A stretch of 64,000 nucleotides of DNA from Thermovorax subterraneus (lineage in GTDB: Bacteria; Bacillota; Thermosediminibacteria; Thermosediminibacterales; Thermosediminibacteraceae), in the NCBI GenBank assembly GCA_021608145.1, contig JAKIHM010000012.1, forward strand, positions 1 through 64,000, read 5' to 3'. Numbering within the stretch: the first letter of the stretch is position 1; each line of letters starts with the position of its first letter. This document shows positions 42,371 to 52,101 of the stretch, one piece after another. The notes beneath the pieces were generated by a model. That model was not told the origin of the DNA and did not search any database. It worked only from the letters and a program-made list of their open reading frames with translations. A program made the position numbers and the translations under genes.

Positions 42371-43756
42371 TCCGATTTTGAGCGACTGCATTTTGTAATA
42401 AAGGGTGCTCCGCGGTATTCCCAGAAGCTCGGCAGCTTTTGCCTTATTGTTACCCGCTATCTTCAAGGCGTTGGTGATAGCCTGCTTTTCAGCTTCAGCC
42501 ACAACCTCATCCAGCTTTTTGAGGCTGACCTTATTTTGTTCCACGCCCTTTTCTTCAAAATATCTTCTTATCGATTGGGGCAGATGTTCAGCTAGAATCA
42601 TCCCATCTTCTGCCAGAATTACCAGCCGTTCAACGACGTTTTTGAGTTCCCTCACGTTTCCGGGCCACGGATAATTTAACATCATCTCCACCGCAGCCGG
42701 TTCAATAAAATCTATCACTTTTTTATTTTTAACCGAGTACTCTTTCAAATAATGATCGATTAATACGGGAATATCCTCGGGCCGCTCTCTTAATGGAGGT
42801 ATCTTCAGAGATACCACGTCGAGCCTGTAAAAGAGGTCTTCCCTGAAAAGACCCTGTCTCACCATTTCGTGCAAATCCCTGTTGGTGGCAGCTATTACTC
42901 TTATATTTACTTTTACGGGTTTTACTCCACCGACCCTGTAAAATTCCCTGTTTTCCAGGGCCCGGAGGAGCTTTGCCTGCATCTCCAAGGGCATCTCACC
43001 TATTTCGTCGAGAAAGAGGGTGCCGCCCTCAGCAAGTTCGAACTTTCCCGGTTTCCCCTTTTTCTGGGCTCCGGTGAAAGCCCCGGGGTCGTATCCGAAA
43101 AGCTCGCTTTCCAGCAGGCTCTCTGGTATGGAGCTGCAGTCTACCACAACGAAGGGTTTATCCCTTCGGGGACTTTCCTGGTGAATGGCCCTTGCAAAAA
43201 GGTCTTTTCCTGTACCGCTTTCACCTTGTATCAACACGGATGCATCGCTTTCGGCCACTTTTCGCGCAAGAAATATGAGGTCGTACATCTTCTTGCTTTT
43301 GTATACGATATTTTCAAAACTGCAATTTTGCTTTTCCTTTTTCATTTCTTCCTCAATGTACTCGAGGTATTTAATCCTGTCCCTCGCCTTTTCCAGCTCT
43401 TGACTCAGCTTTTTTATTTCTGTGATGTCCTGATCAATCGACACGACGCCTAAAATCGTATCTCCTTTTTTGATGGGAATGGAGCTTATAACCACTACAT
43501 TGCCTTCTCTCGGCCTGTGTTCCACGTATTCCACCGCTTTTCCCGTTTTTAAAACTTCCAAAGCCAGAGCATTAGGGAAAAACTGAGCAATGTCTCTCCC
43601 CAGAATCCTATCCCTTTTTATTCCGTAAAGTTTTTCCGCCTGACTATTCCAGTATACTACGCGCCTTTCGCTGTCGATAACACATATACCCTCGTTTATA
43701 TGTTCCAAAATGCTCTCCAAGGGAATGGTAAAACCTTCGAAGTTCGTCGCCGCCAT
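42356..43756 (-). CDS. prdR: PrdR-type sigma-54-dependent activator
   Basis: 466 residues: an N-terminal PAS domain (about 10-115), a short coiled coil, an AAA+ domain (about 145-375) and a Fis-type helix-turn-helix (about 420-460, [20 protein letters not shown]). The AAA+ domain has Walker [11 protein letters not shown], the sigma-54 contact loop GAFTGA and Walker [14 protein letters not shown]. PrdR activates prd genes in response to proline in clostridia. The PAS domain presumably carries the proline or metabolite signal. It lies immediately upstream of the -24/-12 promoter of prdC. Confidence 0.9.
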   Translation of the reverse strand: MAATNFEGFTIPLESILEHINEGICVIDSERRVVYWNSQAEKLYGIKRDRILGRDIAQFFPNALALEVLKTGKAVEYVEHRPREGNVVVISSIPIKKGDTILGVVSIDQDITEIKKLSQELEKARDRIKYLEYIEEEMKKEKQNCSFENIVYKSKKMYDLIFLARKVAESDASVLIQGESGTGKDLFARAIHQESPRRDKPFVVVDCSSIPESLLESELFGYDPGAFTGAQKKGKPGKFELAEGGTLFLDEIGEMPLEMQAKLLRALENREFYRVGGVKPVKVNIRVIAATNRDLHEMVRQGLFREDLFYRLDVVSLKIPPLRERPEDIPVLIDHYLKEYSVKNKKVIDFIEPAAVEMMLNYPWPGNVRELKNVVERLVILAEDGMILAEHLPQSIRRYFEEKGVEQNKVSLKKLDEVVAEAEKQAITNALKIAGNNKAKAAELLGIPRSTLYYKMQSLKIGCPTS

Positions 43757-43829
43757 ATTATACGACCTCCATCGCTTCGTTTATTGTGTTGGAAAATGCA
43801 ATATCCATGCCAGATCCACCAGCTCCCTA

Positions 43830-43860
43830 AAAATAAATTATGGAGAGGGCTTTCCTCTCC
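43830..43860 (-). terminator. Terminator of the small gene at 43868-44065
   Basis: On the minus strand, GGAGAGG-AAAGC-CCTCTCC is followed by ATAATTTATTTTTA, starting a few bases after the stop. Confidence 0.7.
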
Positions 43861-43867
43861 GTTAGAA

Positions 43868-44065
43868 TCAATTAACGTAGATTATTTTGTTTCGCCGACG
43901 GGTGAAAAAGCCTGCAGACCTTTGTCCGTAAGTATCCTTTCCTTCCTGCATGGAGTCTATGTTCATAATCTTCAGCATGATCTGCTTTTTCTCTTCTTCC
44001 GAAGCGGTCATATATGCTCTGAGGAGCATATCTCTTTCCCGCTCTAAGTACTGCTGCCGCGTCAC
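43868..44065 (-). CDS. Small charged protein of unknown function
   Basis: 65 residues, start GTG after GGAGGGATTGC. The first two thirds are helical and highly charged (RERDMLLRAYMTASEEEKKQ...), and the tail is basic (GFFTRRRNKIIYVN). There are no membrane segments or cysteines. I do not recognise a family. It lies between the PDZ protein and prdR, with its own terminator, so it is probably monocistronic. The 214 bases upstream (44066-44279) are AT-rich without another gene. Confidence 0.6.
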   Translation of the reverse strand: MTRQQYLERERDMLLRAYMTASEEEKKQIMLKIMNIDSMQEGKDTYGQRSAGFFTRRRNKIIYVN

Positions 44066-44279
44066 CGCAATCCCTCCTTGTATATTGTATTTTTTAATCT
44101 AGCTTAGGACTGTTATTTCTTTCACAATCATTATATCATATCGTAAAAAATTTATCAAGTATGTAAGTTGTAAATAACCACAAATTTTCTTAATTTTAAC
44201 TTGAATTTTAAAAAGTCCTTTACTTCATCCCTCCCTTCCATATTTTATAATCCCACATTTTTTTGCCTTTTATTCAAAA

Positions 44280-44304
44280 AATAAAAAAAGCTGCAAAGCA
44301 GCTT
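44280..44304 (-). terminator. Terminator of the division/cell-wall operon
   Basis: On the minus strand, AAGCTGC-TTT-GCAGCTT is followed by TTTTTATTTTTTG, 16 bases after the stop of the PDZ protein. Confidence 0.85.
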
Positions 44305-44320
44305 CGAATCCGTCTTGACA

Positions 44321-45559
44321 TTATCCCCTCTTTACTATTTTTTTCATCCTTTCAAGTAAGCTTTTTTCTTCCACAACTACAAAAGGAGCATCCTGCCCTT
44401 TTGGAACAACGAGCAAGCCTAACATTCCAATACCTTCTGGATAAGCCATCATATCCACCGTTTTGGATTCCCCATTGGGCTTTATTACATCCAACCACAC
44501 GTAAGTAGGCCTGGTTTCTCTTATCATCCTTATGTCATCTTCGCTGTCAATCTGCCTCCCGTTTATGGCAATCAACACGTCGCCAGGCTCAATCCCCATT
44601 TTTTCTGCCGGCGATCCTTTCACCAGGTCCAGAACCTTAACTCCTTTTTCTGGCGGTGCAAAAAGGGGTGAACTTTGCCTTTCCTTTTTCTTTCCAAAAA
44701 TGATTAAGGCCTCGTGGGCAACAGGTGCAAATAGTGCGGCTAAATATTTAAATGCAGCTATCCTCGATGCTATTATTGAAAGCAATAGCAGCACTGTGCT
44801 AAAAATCAATAAGTTTATTGCCGACGACCTGCTTCTTGTCCTCGGCGTCCTTGATAATGCAATGTCTCCATACCCCAAGGCAGCTACCACCGGTACCATA
44901 AGGTATACTATATCTTCCCTCCCAAGAAATTCGGAGGGAGGTTTGACAACCGGCCACCATTCAGGCATGTTGACCATGTCCTGAACGGGAAGCTGTCCTG
45001 AAGTAACTGCTAACATCATTATCGGCACGGGCCAAAATTCCTGAAGGGAAAAACCCCCTATTACACCGTACCTGTTGTCCTGGATAAAAACAGGCGCGCT
45101 GTTCAAATCTCCAGTAGCGTAAATCAACATGCTTTCTACCAGGTGAAGAACGCCAACCAGTGCCATAAGACCTGCCACATCAACTTTCGGAAAGCCGAAA
45201 ACAAGAGAAAAGAGGGAGACTATGCCCCCTGCATAGGAAAAACACATAAAGCGCGGATGTACGAGCATAAGGGCAATCGCCAATGGCCACACATAAGTCA
45301 GCCCTGCTTCGGTTATGCTTATGCCCAAAAAGACTATTACGAGGCTACCTATTATGCCACCAATAAAACCGGCCAGGATAGAATAAATAACCTTCCTTCC
45401 CGGACTTTCTCTAACAAATCCGAACATTCTTGCTTCCAGGTCGGCGGTCTTTTTGTACTGCAGCCAAATTATAAATATTACCGCCCAAAAGAAGGGGTTA
45501 GCCATTGAAAGCGGCATGCCTTCTAAAATGAAGCGGACTATTTTTATCAGCGTAAACAT
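44321..45559 (-). CDS. Polytopic membrane protein with C-terminal PDZ domain (MinJ-like)
   Basis: 412 residues with about seven to eight membrane helices over the first 285, then a PDZ domain at about 300-385 (KVLDLVKGSPAEKMGIEPGDVLIAINGRQIDS). The layout matches Bacillus MinJ/YvjB-neighbourhood proteins, which act as a topological bridge between DivIVA and MinD. Its place right after ctpA and the ftsEX genes agrees with a division or envelope role. It starts at ATG 45559 after GAGGAGTAGGGTGC, 12 bases past the protease stop. Confidence 0.78.
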   Translation of the reverse strand: MFTLIKIVRFILEGMPLSMANPFFWAVIFIIWLQYKKTADLEARMFGFVRESPGRKVIYSILAGFIGGIIGSLVIVFLGISITEAGLTYVWPLAIALMLVHPRFMCFSYAGGIVSLFSLVFGFPKVDVAGLMALVGVLHLVESMLIYATGDLNSAPVFIQDNRYGVIGGFSLQEFWPVPIMMLAVTSGQLPVQDMVNMPEWWPVVKPPSEFLGREDIVYLMVPVVAALGYGDIALSRTPRTRSRSSAINLLIFSTVLLLLSIIASRIAAFKYLAALFAPVAHEALIIFGKKKERQSSPLFAPPEKGVKVLDLVKGSPAEKMGIEPGDVLIAINGRQIDSEDDIRMIRETRPTYVWLDVIKPNGESKTVDMMAYPEGIGMLGLLVVPKGQDAPFVVVEEKSLLERMKKIVKRG

Positions 45560-45571
45560 GCACCCTACTCC

Positions 45572-46795
45572 TCAAAACTTTGTTTTTAGTATTTCTACGG
45601 CTTTCTTTAGTTGCTCATCTTCATTTTTCGGAATCTCATAAGAACTTACGACTTTCTTCAAAGATACCTCAAAGTCGGGCTCTACTCCTTTCCCATCTAT
45701 GGACCTCCCGCTGGGAAGGTAGTACTTTGCTATGGTCATCTTCAGGCCCGACCCGTCGCTCAAAGGCACGAGTTCCTGCACGGTACCTTTTCCGAAGGTC
45801 CTTTTCCCCACCAGCACTGCCCTTCCGGTGTCCTGCAGTACTCCAGAAACGATTTCCGCAGCGCTGGCACTGTTTTCGTTTATAAGCACAGCAAGGGGAA
45901 ATCCCAAGCTCGCATCGTCGGAATAATACTCCTCCAATTTATTTCCGTATCTATCCCTGGTGAAGACCACGAGCCCTTTTCCCATGAGCATATCCGCCAC
46001 TCGCACAGCCTCATCTAAGGCTCCTCCGGGATTGTCCCTTAGGTCCAACACTAGAGCTTTTATCCCTTTTTGCTGCAAAGCTGTCAAAGCGTTTGCGAAT
46101 TCCTCTGAAGTATAAGAGTCAAAGGAAGATATTCTCACATAACCGATGTCATTTTCAATTATATCCCATTTTACCGTTTTTAGCCTTATATCATCCCTCA
46201 CTAGCTCGTATTTAAGAAGTTCTTGTACACCGGGCCTTTCCACGTAAATGGTGACTTTCGTCCCCTTTTTACCCCTGAGCAGCTTTACAGCTTCGTCAAT
46301 GCTCTTGCCTTTTAGCTCCACCCCATCTACCTTAACTATGCGGTCCCTCGGGCGAATACCTGCTTTATAAGCCGGAGTGCCTTCTATAGGGGCAACTACT
46401 ATAATCGCACCGGTCTCTTCGTCCACATCCAGCGAAAGTCCTACCCCCTCGAAGCTCCCGTTCAAAGAAATCATAAAATCCTCAAACTCTTCCGGCTCCA
46501 TGAATACCGAATAGGGGTCCTCCAGGGCCTGAACCATCCCATTTATGGCTCCGCGAATGAGAATTTGCGGTGGAACTTCCTTTACGTACCTCTCCCGTAT
46601 GTAATTCATCACCTCTAAAACGGGCATGAGTTCGGGAGTTTCCCCGGACTTTGTCTGAACTTCCCCCAGGATGGGTTTTTCTTTTAAAGTAGAAAGGGGC
46701 TTAACCCCGATAGCAGCCCCTAAAAAGAACGCAACGGTGAACACGATGAGATATGTAATTGACGCCCTTATAATCTTTCTTTTTTCGGTCAGCAT
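45572..46795 (-). CDS. ctpA: CtpA-type C-terminal processing serine protease (S41)
   Basis: 407 residues with an N-terminal signal anchor (about 10-30), a PDZ domain (about 95-180, FEGVGLSLDVDEETGAI...AGIRPRDRIVKVDG) and an S41 peptidase domain. The catalytic Ser is in NENSASAAEIV and the Lys in GKRTFGKGTVQE. Carboxy-terminal proteases act outside the membrane and often control peptidoglycan hydrolases; the adjacent M23 gene fits such a link. There is no peptidoglycan-binding tail, unlike Bacillus CtpB-type relatives. Confidence 0.93.
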   Translation of the reverse strand: MLTEKRKIIRASITYLIVFTVAFFLGAAIGVKPLSTLKEKPILGEVQTKSGETPELMPVLEVMNYIRERYVKEVPPQILIRGAINGMVQALEDPYSVFMEPEEFEDFMISLNGSFEGVGLSLDVDEETGAIIVVAPIEGTPAYKAGIRPRDRIVKVDGVELKGKSIDEAVKLLRGKKGTKVTIYVERPGVQELLKYELVRDDIRLKTVKWDIIENDIGYVRISSFDSYTSEEFANALTALQQKGIKALVLDLRDNPGGALDEAVRVADMLMGKGLVVFTRDRYGNKLEEYYSDDASLGFPLAVLINENSASAAEIVSGVLQDTGRAVLVGKRTFGKGTVQELVPLSDGSGLKMTIAKYYLPSGRSIDGKGVEPDFEVSLKKVVSSYEIPKNEDEQLKKAVEILKTKF

Positions 46796-46854
46796 CCATC
46801 CTACCCCTTAATTCATTCAAAAATCTCCTGTTCTGTTTTATCTATTATACCACA

Positions 46855-48000
46855 TTATTTTACCCAATTCCATGGGCTTACATGCTGACCGTCCTTACGC
46901 ACTTCAAAGTGAAGGTGAGGCCCTGTGGAGATGCCAGTGCTTCCAACGAGGCCTATTCTTTCTCCTCTTTTTACGTTTTGCCCTTCGCCAACCAATATTT
47001 TGGAAAGGTGAGCATATAGCGTTGAAATACCTCCACCATGATCGATGATTATGGTATTGCCGTACCCCCCATAGTAGCCGGCGTATATCACTTCGCCATT
47101 GTCAGCAGCTACTACATTAGCCCCCATGGGGGCACCTATGTCTATGCCGGTATGGAAACGCCTTGATTTGTATACCGGGTGAACGCGCCAACCATAGTCG
47201 GATGTAATATTCCTGGAGCTCGGGGCAGGCCACTGAAATACTCCGGTTCCAACGTAGCCCTTCGAGCTTCTCGCCTGAATTTGCCTTATCATCTCGGCTA
47301 TTTTCCTGGATTCCTCTTCCAGCTGGTCCTGCTGGCGTTCGTATTCCCTTCTTTGCTCTTCGAGGGCTGCCAGAAGCCTCTGGCGGTCCTGCTGGCGGGA
47401 AGCCAGCTTCGCCCTGTGAGTATTTATGAGTTGATACTGCCGAGCTATGGCCTGGCGCTGGGCTTCCAATTCGGATTTTTTCTTTTCCACCAACTCTTTT
47501 TTCGCCTGAAATTCCATAAGAAGTGTTTTGTCATAATCCAATAGGCGCTTTACCATATCCAAACGGGTTAGAAATTCCGAAAAACTAGCCGACTCGAGCA
47601 TTACTTCCAGATAATCCACGGGCCCTGCTTTGTACATTGCCCGCAGCCTTGTCTTGAGGTCATCTTCCTGTTTTTTAACTTCTTCTTCTGCTTTTTTCAG
47701 TTCCTGCTGGGTAATGGCCAGTTTTTGCTGGGTGAGTTTTAATTGCGCTTCGGCAGCGGCGAGCTTATTTTGGGTTTCCTGAAGGTCCTTTTCTATCGCT
47801 TCTAGCTCCTCTGCAACGTTATTCTTTTGAGCGTTAACCTTTCTCAATGAATTCCTTATCTCCTGTATCTTTTTCGATATTTGACTCTGCTGGGTTTTTA
47901 AATTTTCAAGATCGATCGCTTTTGCCGGTATCATAGATGTCATGAAAAAAAGCACAGCCAGAATTAAACCGAAAACGTCGCGGGCCTTTAGTTTTTTCAA
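46855..48000 (-). CDS. Coiled-coil M23 peptidoglycan hydrolase (EnvC-like)
   Basis: 381 residues: a signal peptide (about 1-28), long coiled coils (about 30-245, rich in Q/K/E heptads), and a C-terminal M23/LytM domain (about 270-380). The zinc motif is complete: HTGIDIGAP and the HLHFEV motif. So unlike EnvC, which lacks the zinc ligands and only activates amidases, this protein could cut peptide bonds itself. In Gram-positives FtsEX activates such coiled-coil hydrolases, and the gene directly follows ftsX. Confidence 0.9.
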   Translation of the reverse strand: MKKLKARDVFGLILAVLFFMTSMIPAKAIDLENLKTQQSQISKKIQEIRNSLRKVNAQKNNVAEELEAIEKDLQETQNKLAAAEAQLKLTQQKLAITQQELKKAEEEVKKQEDDLKTRLRAMYKAGPVDYLEVMLESASFSEFLTRLDMVKRLLDYDKTLLMEFQAKKELVEKKKSELEAQRQAIARQYQLINTHRAKLASRQQDRQRLLAALEEQRREYERQQDQLEEESRKIAEMIRQIQARSSKGYVGTGVFQWPAPSSRNITSDYGWRVHPVYKSRRFHTGIDIGAPMGANVVAADNGEVIYAGYYGGYGNTIIIDHGGGISTLYAHLSKILVGEGQNVKRGERIGLVGSTGISTGPHLHFEVRKDGQHVSPWNWVK

Positions 48001-48022
48001 ACCATAGACCTCCTTTCTTCCG

Positions 48023-48895
48023 CTAGACCCTCAAAAATCTCCTTATAGAAAAGCCGCTTCCAAAAGCCCCCAAAAATGTCCCCATTAAAAGCAGACCGAG
48101 AGTGTACTCGTTAAATTCCTTTAATGGAAGAAGAGAAATCATCGGAACATTTAATTTCACCATGTTGTACAAATAACTGTAGCCAACTGCCAGCAAAGCA
48201 ATGGCAATCAGCGAACCCGTAAACCCGAGTATCATGCCTTCAATCAGAAAAGGCCATCTCACGAACCAGTCCGTAGCACCTATATACTTCATTATGCTTA
48301 TTTCCCTGCGCCTTGAAAAAACCGTGATCCTTATGGTGTTCGATATTATGAAGACCGATATCGTAGCAAAAATCGCCATTACTGCTAGGCCCATCAGCCT
48401 CATCCAGTATGTAACTTTAAACAGCTTTTCTACAACGCCCTTGCCGTATTTTACTTCCTCTATCCCCTCTATTTTCTGTATCCTTTCCGCTACCCCCGCA
48501 ACTTCCTGAGGAGTCTCAACCTTGATGCGAAAGGAGTTAGGCAGCGGATTTTCTATGCCTTCCAGCAACTCTTCGCCCACCTGTTTTTTGAATTCCTCCA
48601 AAGCCTGTTCCTTCGACACAAATACAACCTCTTTAACCCCATCCAGACTTTTTATGCTCAATTCGATCTGGTTTATTTTAAGCTTGTCTACCGAATCTTC
48701 GACATACGCGGTAATCTCTACTTGCGATTCCACATTTTTTGCTATGTAATCAAAATTTATCGATATCATCAAAAAAGAGCCGAATATTATCAGCGCCGAA
48801 GCCACGGCTCCTATGGAAGCTAAACTCATCCACCCGTTCCGAAAAAGGTTTACGAAAGCTTCTTTGAAAAAGTAACGGATGGTTCTAAGTTTCAC
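48023..48895 (-). CDS. ftsX: Cell-division membrane protein FtsX
   Basis: 290 residues, four membrane helices: one near 25-45, then a large extracellular loop (about 50-160), then three at about 170-190, 220-240 and 265-285. FtsX transmits ATP hydrolysis by FtsE across the membrane to cell-wall hydrolases. I chose GTG 48895 ([13 protein letters not shown]) after AGAGGGG. It lies 11 bases inside the ftsE end. An in-frame upstream codon would overlap ftsE by 53 bases. Confidence 0.93.
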   Translation of the reverse strand: MKLRTIRYFFKEAFVNLFRNGWMSLASIGAVASALIIFGSFLMISINFDYIAKNVESQVEITAYVEDSVDKLKINQIELSIKSLDGVKEVVFVSKEQALEEFKKQVGEELLEGIENPLPNSFRIKVETPQEVAGVAERIQKIEGIEEVKYGKGVVEKLFKVTYWMRLMGLAVMAIFATISVFIISNTIRITVFSRRREISIMKYIGATDWFVRWPFLIEGMILGFTGSLIAIALLAVGYSYLYNMVKLNVPMISLLPLKEFNEYTLGLLLMGTFLGAFGSGFSIRRFLRV

Positions 48896-49580
48896 AGCGG
48901 TAAACCCCTCTTTCTTCATCCCTGACCAGTCGTCCATCTTCTAATTGCAGAACCCTTTTTTTCATGGCATCTACGAGTTCTTTGGCATGGGTGGCAACAA
49001 TTAACGTCGTGCCTTTTTTATTTATTTCATCCAGCAATTTAATTATCTCCCAGGAAGTATCCGGGTCCAGGTTGCCCGTAGGTTCATCGGCAATGATTAC
49101 GTCCGGATTGTTGACAAGAGCTCTCGCTAAGGCAGCTCTTTGCTGCTCTCCTCCCGAAAGCTCGTGGGGCCTTGAGTTCATTTTATGAGAAAGCCCTACC
49201 ATTTCTATAACCTTGGGTACCCTTCTCCTGATTTCCCTTGGAGATGCCTCTATAACTTCCATGGCGAAGGCCACGTTTTCATAAACGGTCTTTTGGGGAA
49301 GCAGCCTGAAGTCTTGAAAAACAACTCCCAACCTTCTCCTCAGATAAGGTACTTCCTTCGGCTTCAAACGCGTAATGTTCTTCCCATTTATAAAAATCTG
49401 GCCTCGGGTGGGTAATTCCTCGCGAAAAAGGAGCTTGAGAAATGTAGATTTTCCTGCCCCAGTCGGTCCTACAAGAAACACAAACTCTCCCTTTTCTATC
49501 TTCACGTTGATGTCCTTGAGCGCTACACACCCGCCCGGGTAAATTTTTGATACTCCCACCATTTCTATAATGTGTTGCAC
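48885..49580 (-). CDS. ftsE: Cell-division ATP-binding protein FtsE
   Basis: 231-residue ABC ATPase: Walker [11 protein letters not shown]-loop [10 protein letters not shown], signature [12 protein letters not shown], Walker [13 protein letters not shown] and H-loop [10 protein letters not shown]. It has the usual FtsE length and works with FtsX at the division site or lateral wall. First gene of the ftsE-ftsX-M23-ctpA-PDZ cluster; the interval to ribH (49581-49680) holds the upstream region. Confidence 0.95.
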   Translation of the reverse strand: MQHIIEMVGVSKIYPGGCVALKDINVKIEKGEFVFLVGPTGAGKSTFLKLLFREELPTRGQIFINGKNITRLKPKEVPYLRRRLGVVFQDFRLLPQKTVYENVAFAMEVIEASPREIRRRVPKVIEMVGLSHKMNSRPHELSGGEQQRAALARALVNNPDVIIADEPTGNLDPDTSWEIIKLLDEINKKGTTLIVATHAKELVDAMKKRVLQLEDGRLVRDEERGVYRCET

Positions 49581-49680
49581 TTTTTATCCACCTCTCACCA
49601 ATTATTTTTTAAGTTCGACACAAATCCCAAAATTCCTTCCCTCTCGGGACTCATATTTTATGGTAATATATTCCCGCGAA

Positions 49681-49705
49681 TTAAAAAAGCGGTTATTCGC
49701 CGCTT
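49681..49705 (-). terminator. Terminator of the rib operon
   Basis: On the minus strand, AAGCGG-CGAATAA-CCGCTT is followed by TTTTAATT. The loop contains the ribH stop codon. Confidence 0.75.
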
Positions 49706-50175
49706 TTAGTAGGTAGTAATTTCTTAAGATTGGCCATCTCTATAGCTGTCAGCGCTGCATCCCATCCCTTATTTCCCGCCTTGGTGCCCGCTCTCTCTAC
49801 CGCCTGTTCTACGGTATCGGTAGTCAGGACGCCGAAGATGGTGGGCACCTTTGTTTCGAGAGATACTAAAGCAATTCCTTTAGAAACTTCGGCAGCAACG
49901 TAATCGAAATGAGGCGTCGCACCTCTTATTACTGCACCCAAGCAGATTACCGCATCGAAACGCCCGCTCTCTGCCATTATTTTCGCCGTAAGGGGTATCT
50001 CGAAACTTCCCGGCACCCAGTAAACCTCGATAGCCTCGTCTTGGGCACCGTGGCGAACCAGGCAGTCGAGCGCACCTTCAAGGAGTTTTTTGGTGATGAA
50101 TTCATTGAAACGGCTGACAACAATACCGAATCTCAGGTTTTCTGCGGTCAGTTTGGCCTGGATAATTTTGGGCAT
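49693..50175 (-). CDS. ribH: 6,7-dimethyl-8-ribityllumazine synthase
   Basis: 160 residues. Condenses 5-amino-6-ribitylaminouracil with dihydroxybutanone phosphate, the step before riboflavin. Family motifs are present: [47 protein letters not shown] with the catalytic His, and [11 protein letters not shown]. It forms icosahedral or pentameric shells. Last gene of the operon. Confidence 0.97.
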   Translation of the reverse strand: MPKIIQAKLTAENLRFGIVVSRFNEFITKKLLEGALDCLVRHGAQDEAIEVYWVPGSFEIPLTAKIMAESGRFDAVICLGAVIRGATPHFDYVAAEVSKGIALVSLETKVPTIFGVLTTDTVEQAVERAGTKAGNKGWDAALTAIEMANLKKLLPTKSGE

Positions 50176-50196
50176 TTTAGCATCCTCCTCCTTTTT

Positions 50197-51399
50197 TTAT
50201 AGCCAGTGACCCAACTTTTCTTTCTTAGTTTCCAGGTACCTTGCGTTGTTTTTAGTAGGCGGGATTTTGAGCGGTATACGCTCCACTATCTCAAGGCCGT
50301 AACCTGCAAGGCCCACTACCTTCCTAGGATTGTTTGTAAGGAGGCGCATCTTTTCAACCCCCAGGTCCTTTAGTATCTGCGCACCTATGCCGTAATCCCG
50401 AAGGTCGGGAGGAAACCCTAACTTCAGATTGGCTTCCACCGTATCAAATCCTGCATCTTGCAAAGCGTATGCCCTTATTTTGTTAGCAAGCCCTATACCT
50501 CGACCCTCCTGGCGCATATACAGAATCAAACCTTTTCCTTCTTCTTGAATTAGCTTCATGGCCGCCCTCAATTGAGGACCGCAGTCGCAGCGCTGTGAAG
50601 AGAAAACATCTCCGGTAAGGCATTCAGAGTGGACGCGCACCAGGGGCACGTCGCCCTCATTTATCTCTCCTTTCATGAGTACTAGATGGGTCTCTGAAGT
50701 AACTATGTCTTCATAACATATCAGTTTGAATTCCCCGTAATCGGTTGGCAGGAACGTCTCTGCCACCCGCCTCACCAGCTTTTCCCTGGCTTTGCGGTAC
50801 CTTATGAGGTCTTCTATTGTAATTATTTTTAGTCCCCACTTTCCGGCAAGCTTCATAAGGTCCGGAAGCCTCGCCATGGTACCATCGTCCTTCATTATTT
50901 CGCAGATAACGCCGGCTGGATAAAGCCCGGCCAATCGCGCAAGATCTACTGCCGCTTCGGTGTGTCCGGCCCTCCGCAGCACTCCGCCATCCCTGGCTAT
51001 TAGGGGAAATATATGGCCCGGGCGGCGCAGGTCCTGGGGTTTCGTGGCCGGATCTATCAACGCCTTTACTGTATCGGCCCTGTCGTAAGCTGATATGCCA
51101 GTGGAATTTCCGACGTAATCCACGGATACTGTAAATGCGGTACCCATATTGTCAGTGTTATTGCCAACCATCAAGGGCAGGTCAAGCTCTTCAGCCCTTT
51201 TTTTCGTAATGGGGACGCATATTAGGCCGCGGCCGTGAATTGCCATAAAACTTATGGCTTCCGGCGTTACCTTCTCCGCAGCCATGACAAGGTCTCCCTC
51301 GTTTTCCCTGTCCTCGTCGTCGACAACGATTATCATTTTTCCCTGCCTAATGTCCTCTATGGCTTCTTCAATGGTATTGAATTTAAATTCCCCAGACAT
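50197..51399 (-). CDS. ribBA: Bifunctional DHBP synthase / GTP cyclohydrolase II
   Basis: 400 residues. The RibB domain (about 1-205) makes dihydroxybutanone phosphate from ribulose 5-phosphate ([18 protein letters not shown] acidic motif, [17 protein letters not shown]). The RibA domain (about 210-400) opens the GTP ring: zinc ligands [14 protein letters not shown], and the [13 protein letters not shown] active site. It is in the middle of the rib operon, 21 bases before ribH. Confidence 0.97.
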   Translation of the reverse strand: MSGEFKFNTIEEAIEDIRQGKMIIVVDDEDRENEGDLVMAAEKVTPEAISFMAIHGRGLICVPITKKRAEELDLPLMVGNNTDNMGTAFTVSVDYVGNSTGISAYDRADTVKALIDPATKPQDLRRPGHIFPLIARDGGVLRRAGHTEAAVDLARLAGLYPAGVICEIMKDDGTMARLPDLMKLAGKWGLKIITIEDLIRYRKAREKLVRRVAETFLPTDYGEFKLICYEDIVTSETHLVLMKGEINEGDVPLVRVHSECLTGDVFSSQRCDCGPQLRAAMKLIQEEGKGLILYMRQEGRGIGLANKIRAYALQDAGFDTVEANLKLGFPPDLRDYGIGAQILKDLGVEKMRLLTNNPRKVVGLAGYGLEIVERIPLKIPPTKNNARYLETKKEKLGHWL

Positions 51400-51453
51400 C
51401 GATTTTCTCCTTCCTTTTTGGGCTCTAGGGTTGAAAAAGCAGCCCTGAACCGG

Positions 51454-52101
51454 CTAAAAGCCGTAAGACTTGAGCATTTCAGCAGTCAGGCTTTTCTCTG
51501 CCGGGTTCTTATGCAGAGTCGTCAAGTATTCTTTTACGTATTTCCCTATGATATCAGTTTCGATGTTTACTTTATCTCCCTGGTTTTTGTACTTAAGAAC
51601 CGTAGCATTGAGGGTATGGGGTATTATAGAAACTGAAAACCCATGGATACTCACCGCCTGGACGGTCAAGCTGATGCCGTCTACGGCTACGGAACCTTTG
51701 GGTACAATATATTCCATTAGCTCCGGCGGCACGCCTATCTCAAACACCACCGCGTTTCCTTCGGGATAAGTTCTAAGTATTCTACCCACCCCATCCACAT
51801 GGCCCAAGACCATGTGCCCGCCAAACCTACCTCCCGCTTTTAGAGCTCTTTCAAGATTTACTCGTTTGCCCGCCGAAAGCTCGCTTAAAGTTGTGCTTCT
51901 TAAAGTTTCCGGCATAATGTCGGCCATAAAGGAATCGTTTCTGACCTCCCTGGCCGTCAGGCATACCCCATTGACCGCAACACTGTCGCCGACCTGGAGG
52001 TCTTCCAGTACTTTTTTACATGAAATGGTAATCAGGGCTCCTGAAGAAGACCCGATCAATTTAGTAACAATTCCTACCTCTTCGATTATGCCGGTAAACA
52101 T
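51454..52101 (-). CDS. ribE: Riboflavin synthase, alpha subunit
   Basis: 215 residues of two tandem lumazine-binding barrels (MFTGIIEEVG at 1; GGHMVLGHVDGVG at about 97). Each half has the VNGVCLT / VDGISLTV signature. It dismutates two lumazines to riboflavin. The start overlaps the ribD end by 16 bases. Confidence 0.96.
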   Translation of the reverse strand: MFTGIIEEVGIVTKLIGSSSGALITISCKKVLEDLQVGDSVAVNGVCLTAREVRNDSFMADIMPETLRSTTLSELSAGKRVNLERALKAGGRFGGHMVLGHVDGVGRILRTYPEGNAVVFEIGVPPELMEYIVPKGSVAVDGISLTVQAVSIHGFSVSIIPHTLNATVLKYKNQGDKVNIETDIIGKYVKEYLTTLHKNPAEKSLTAEMLKSYGF

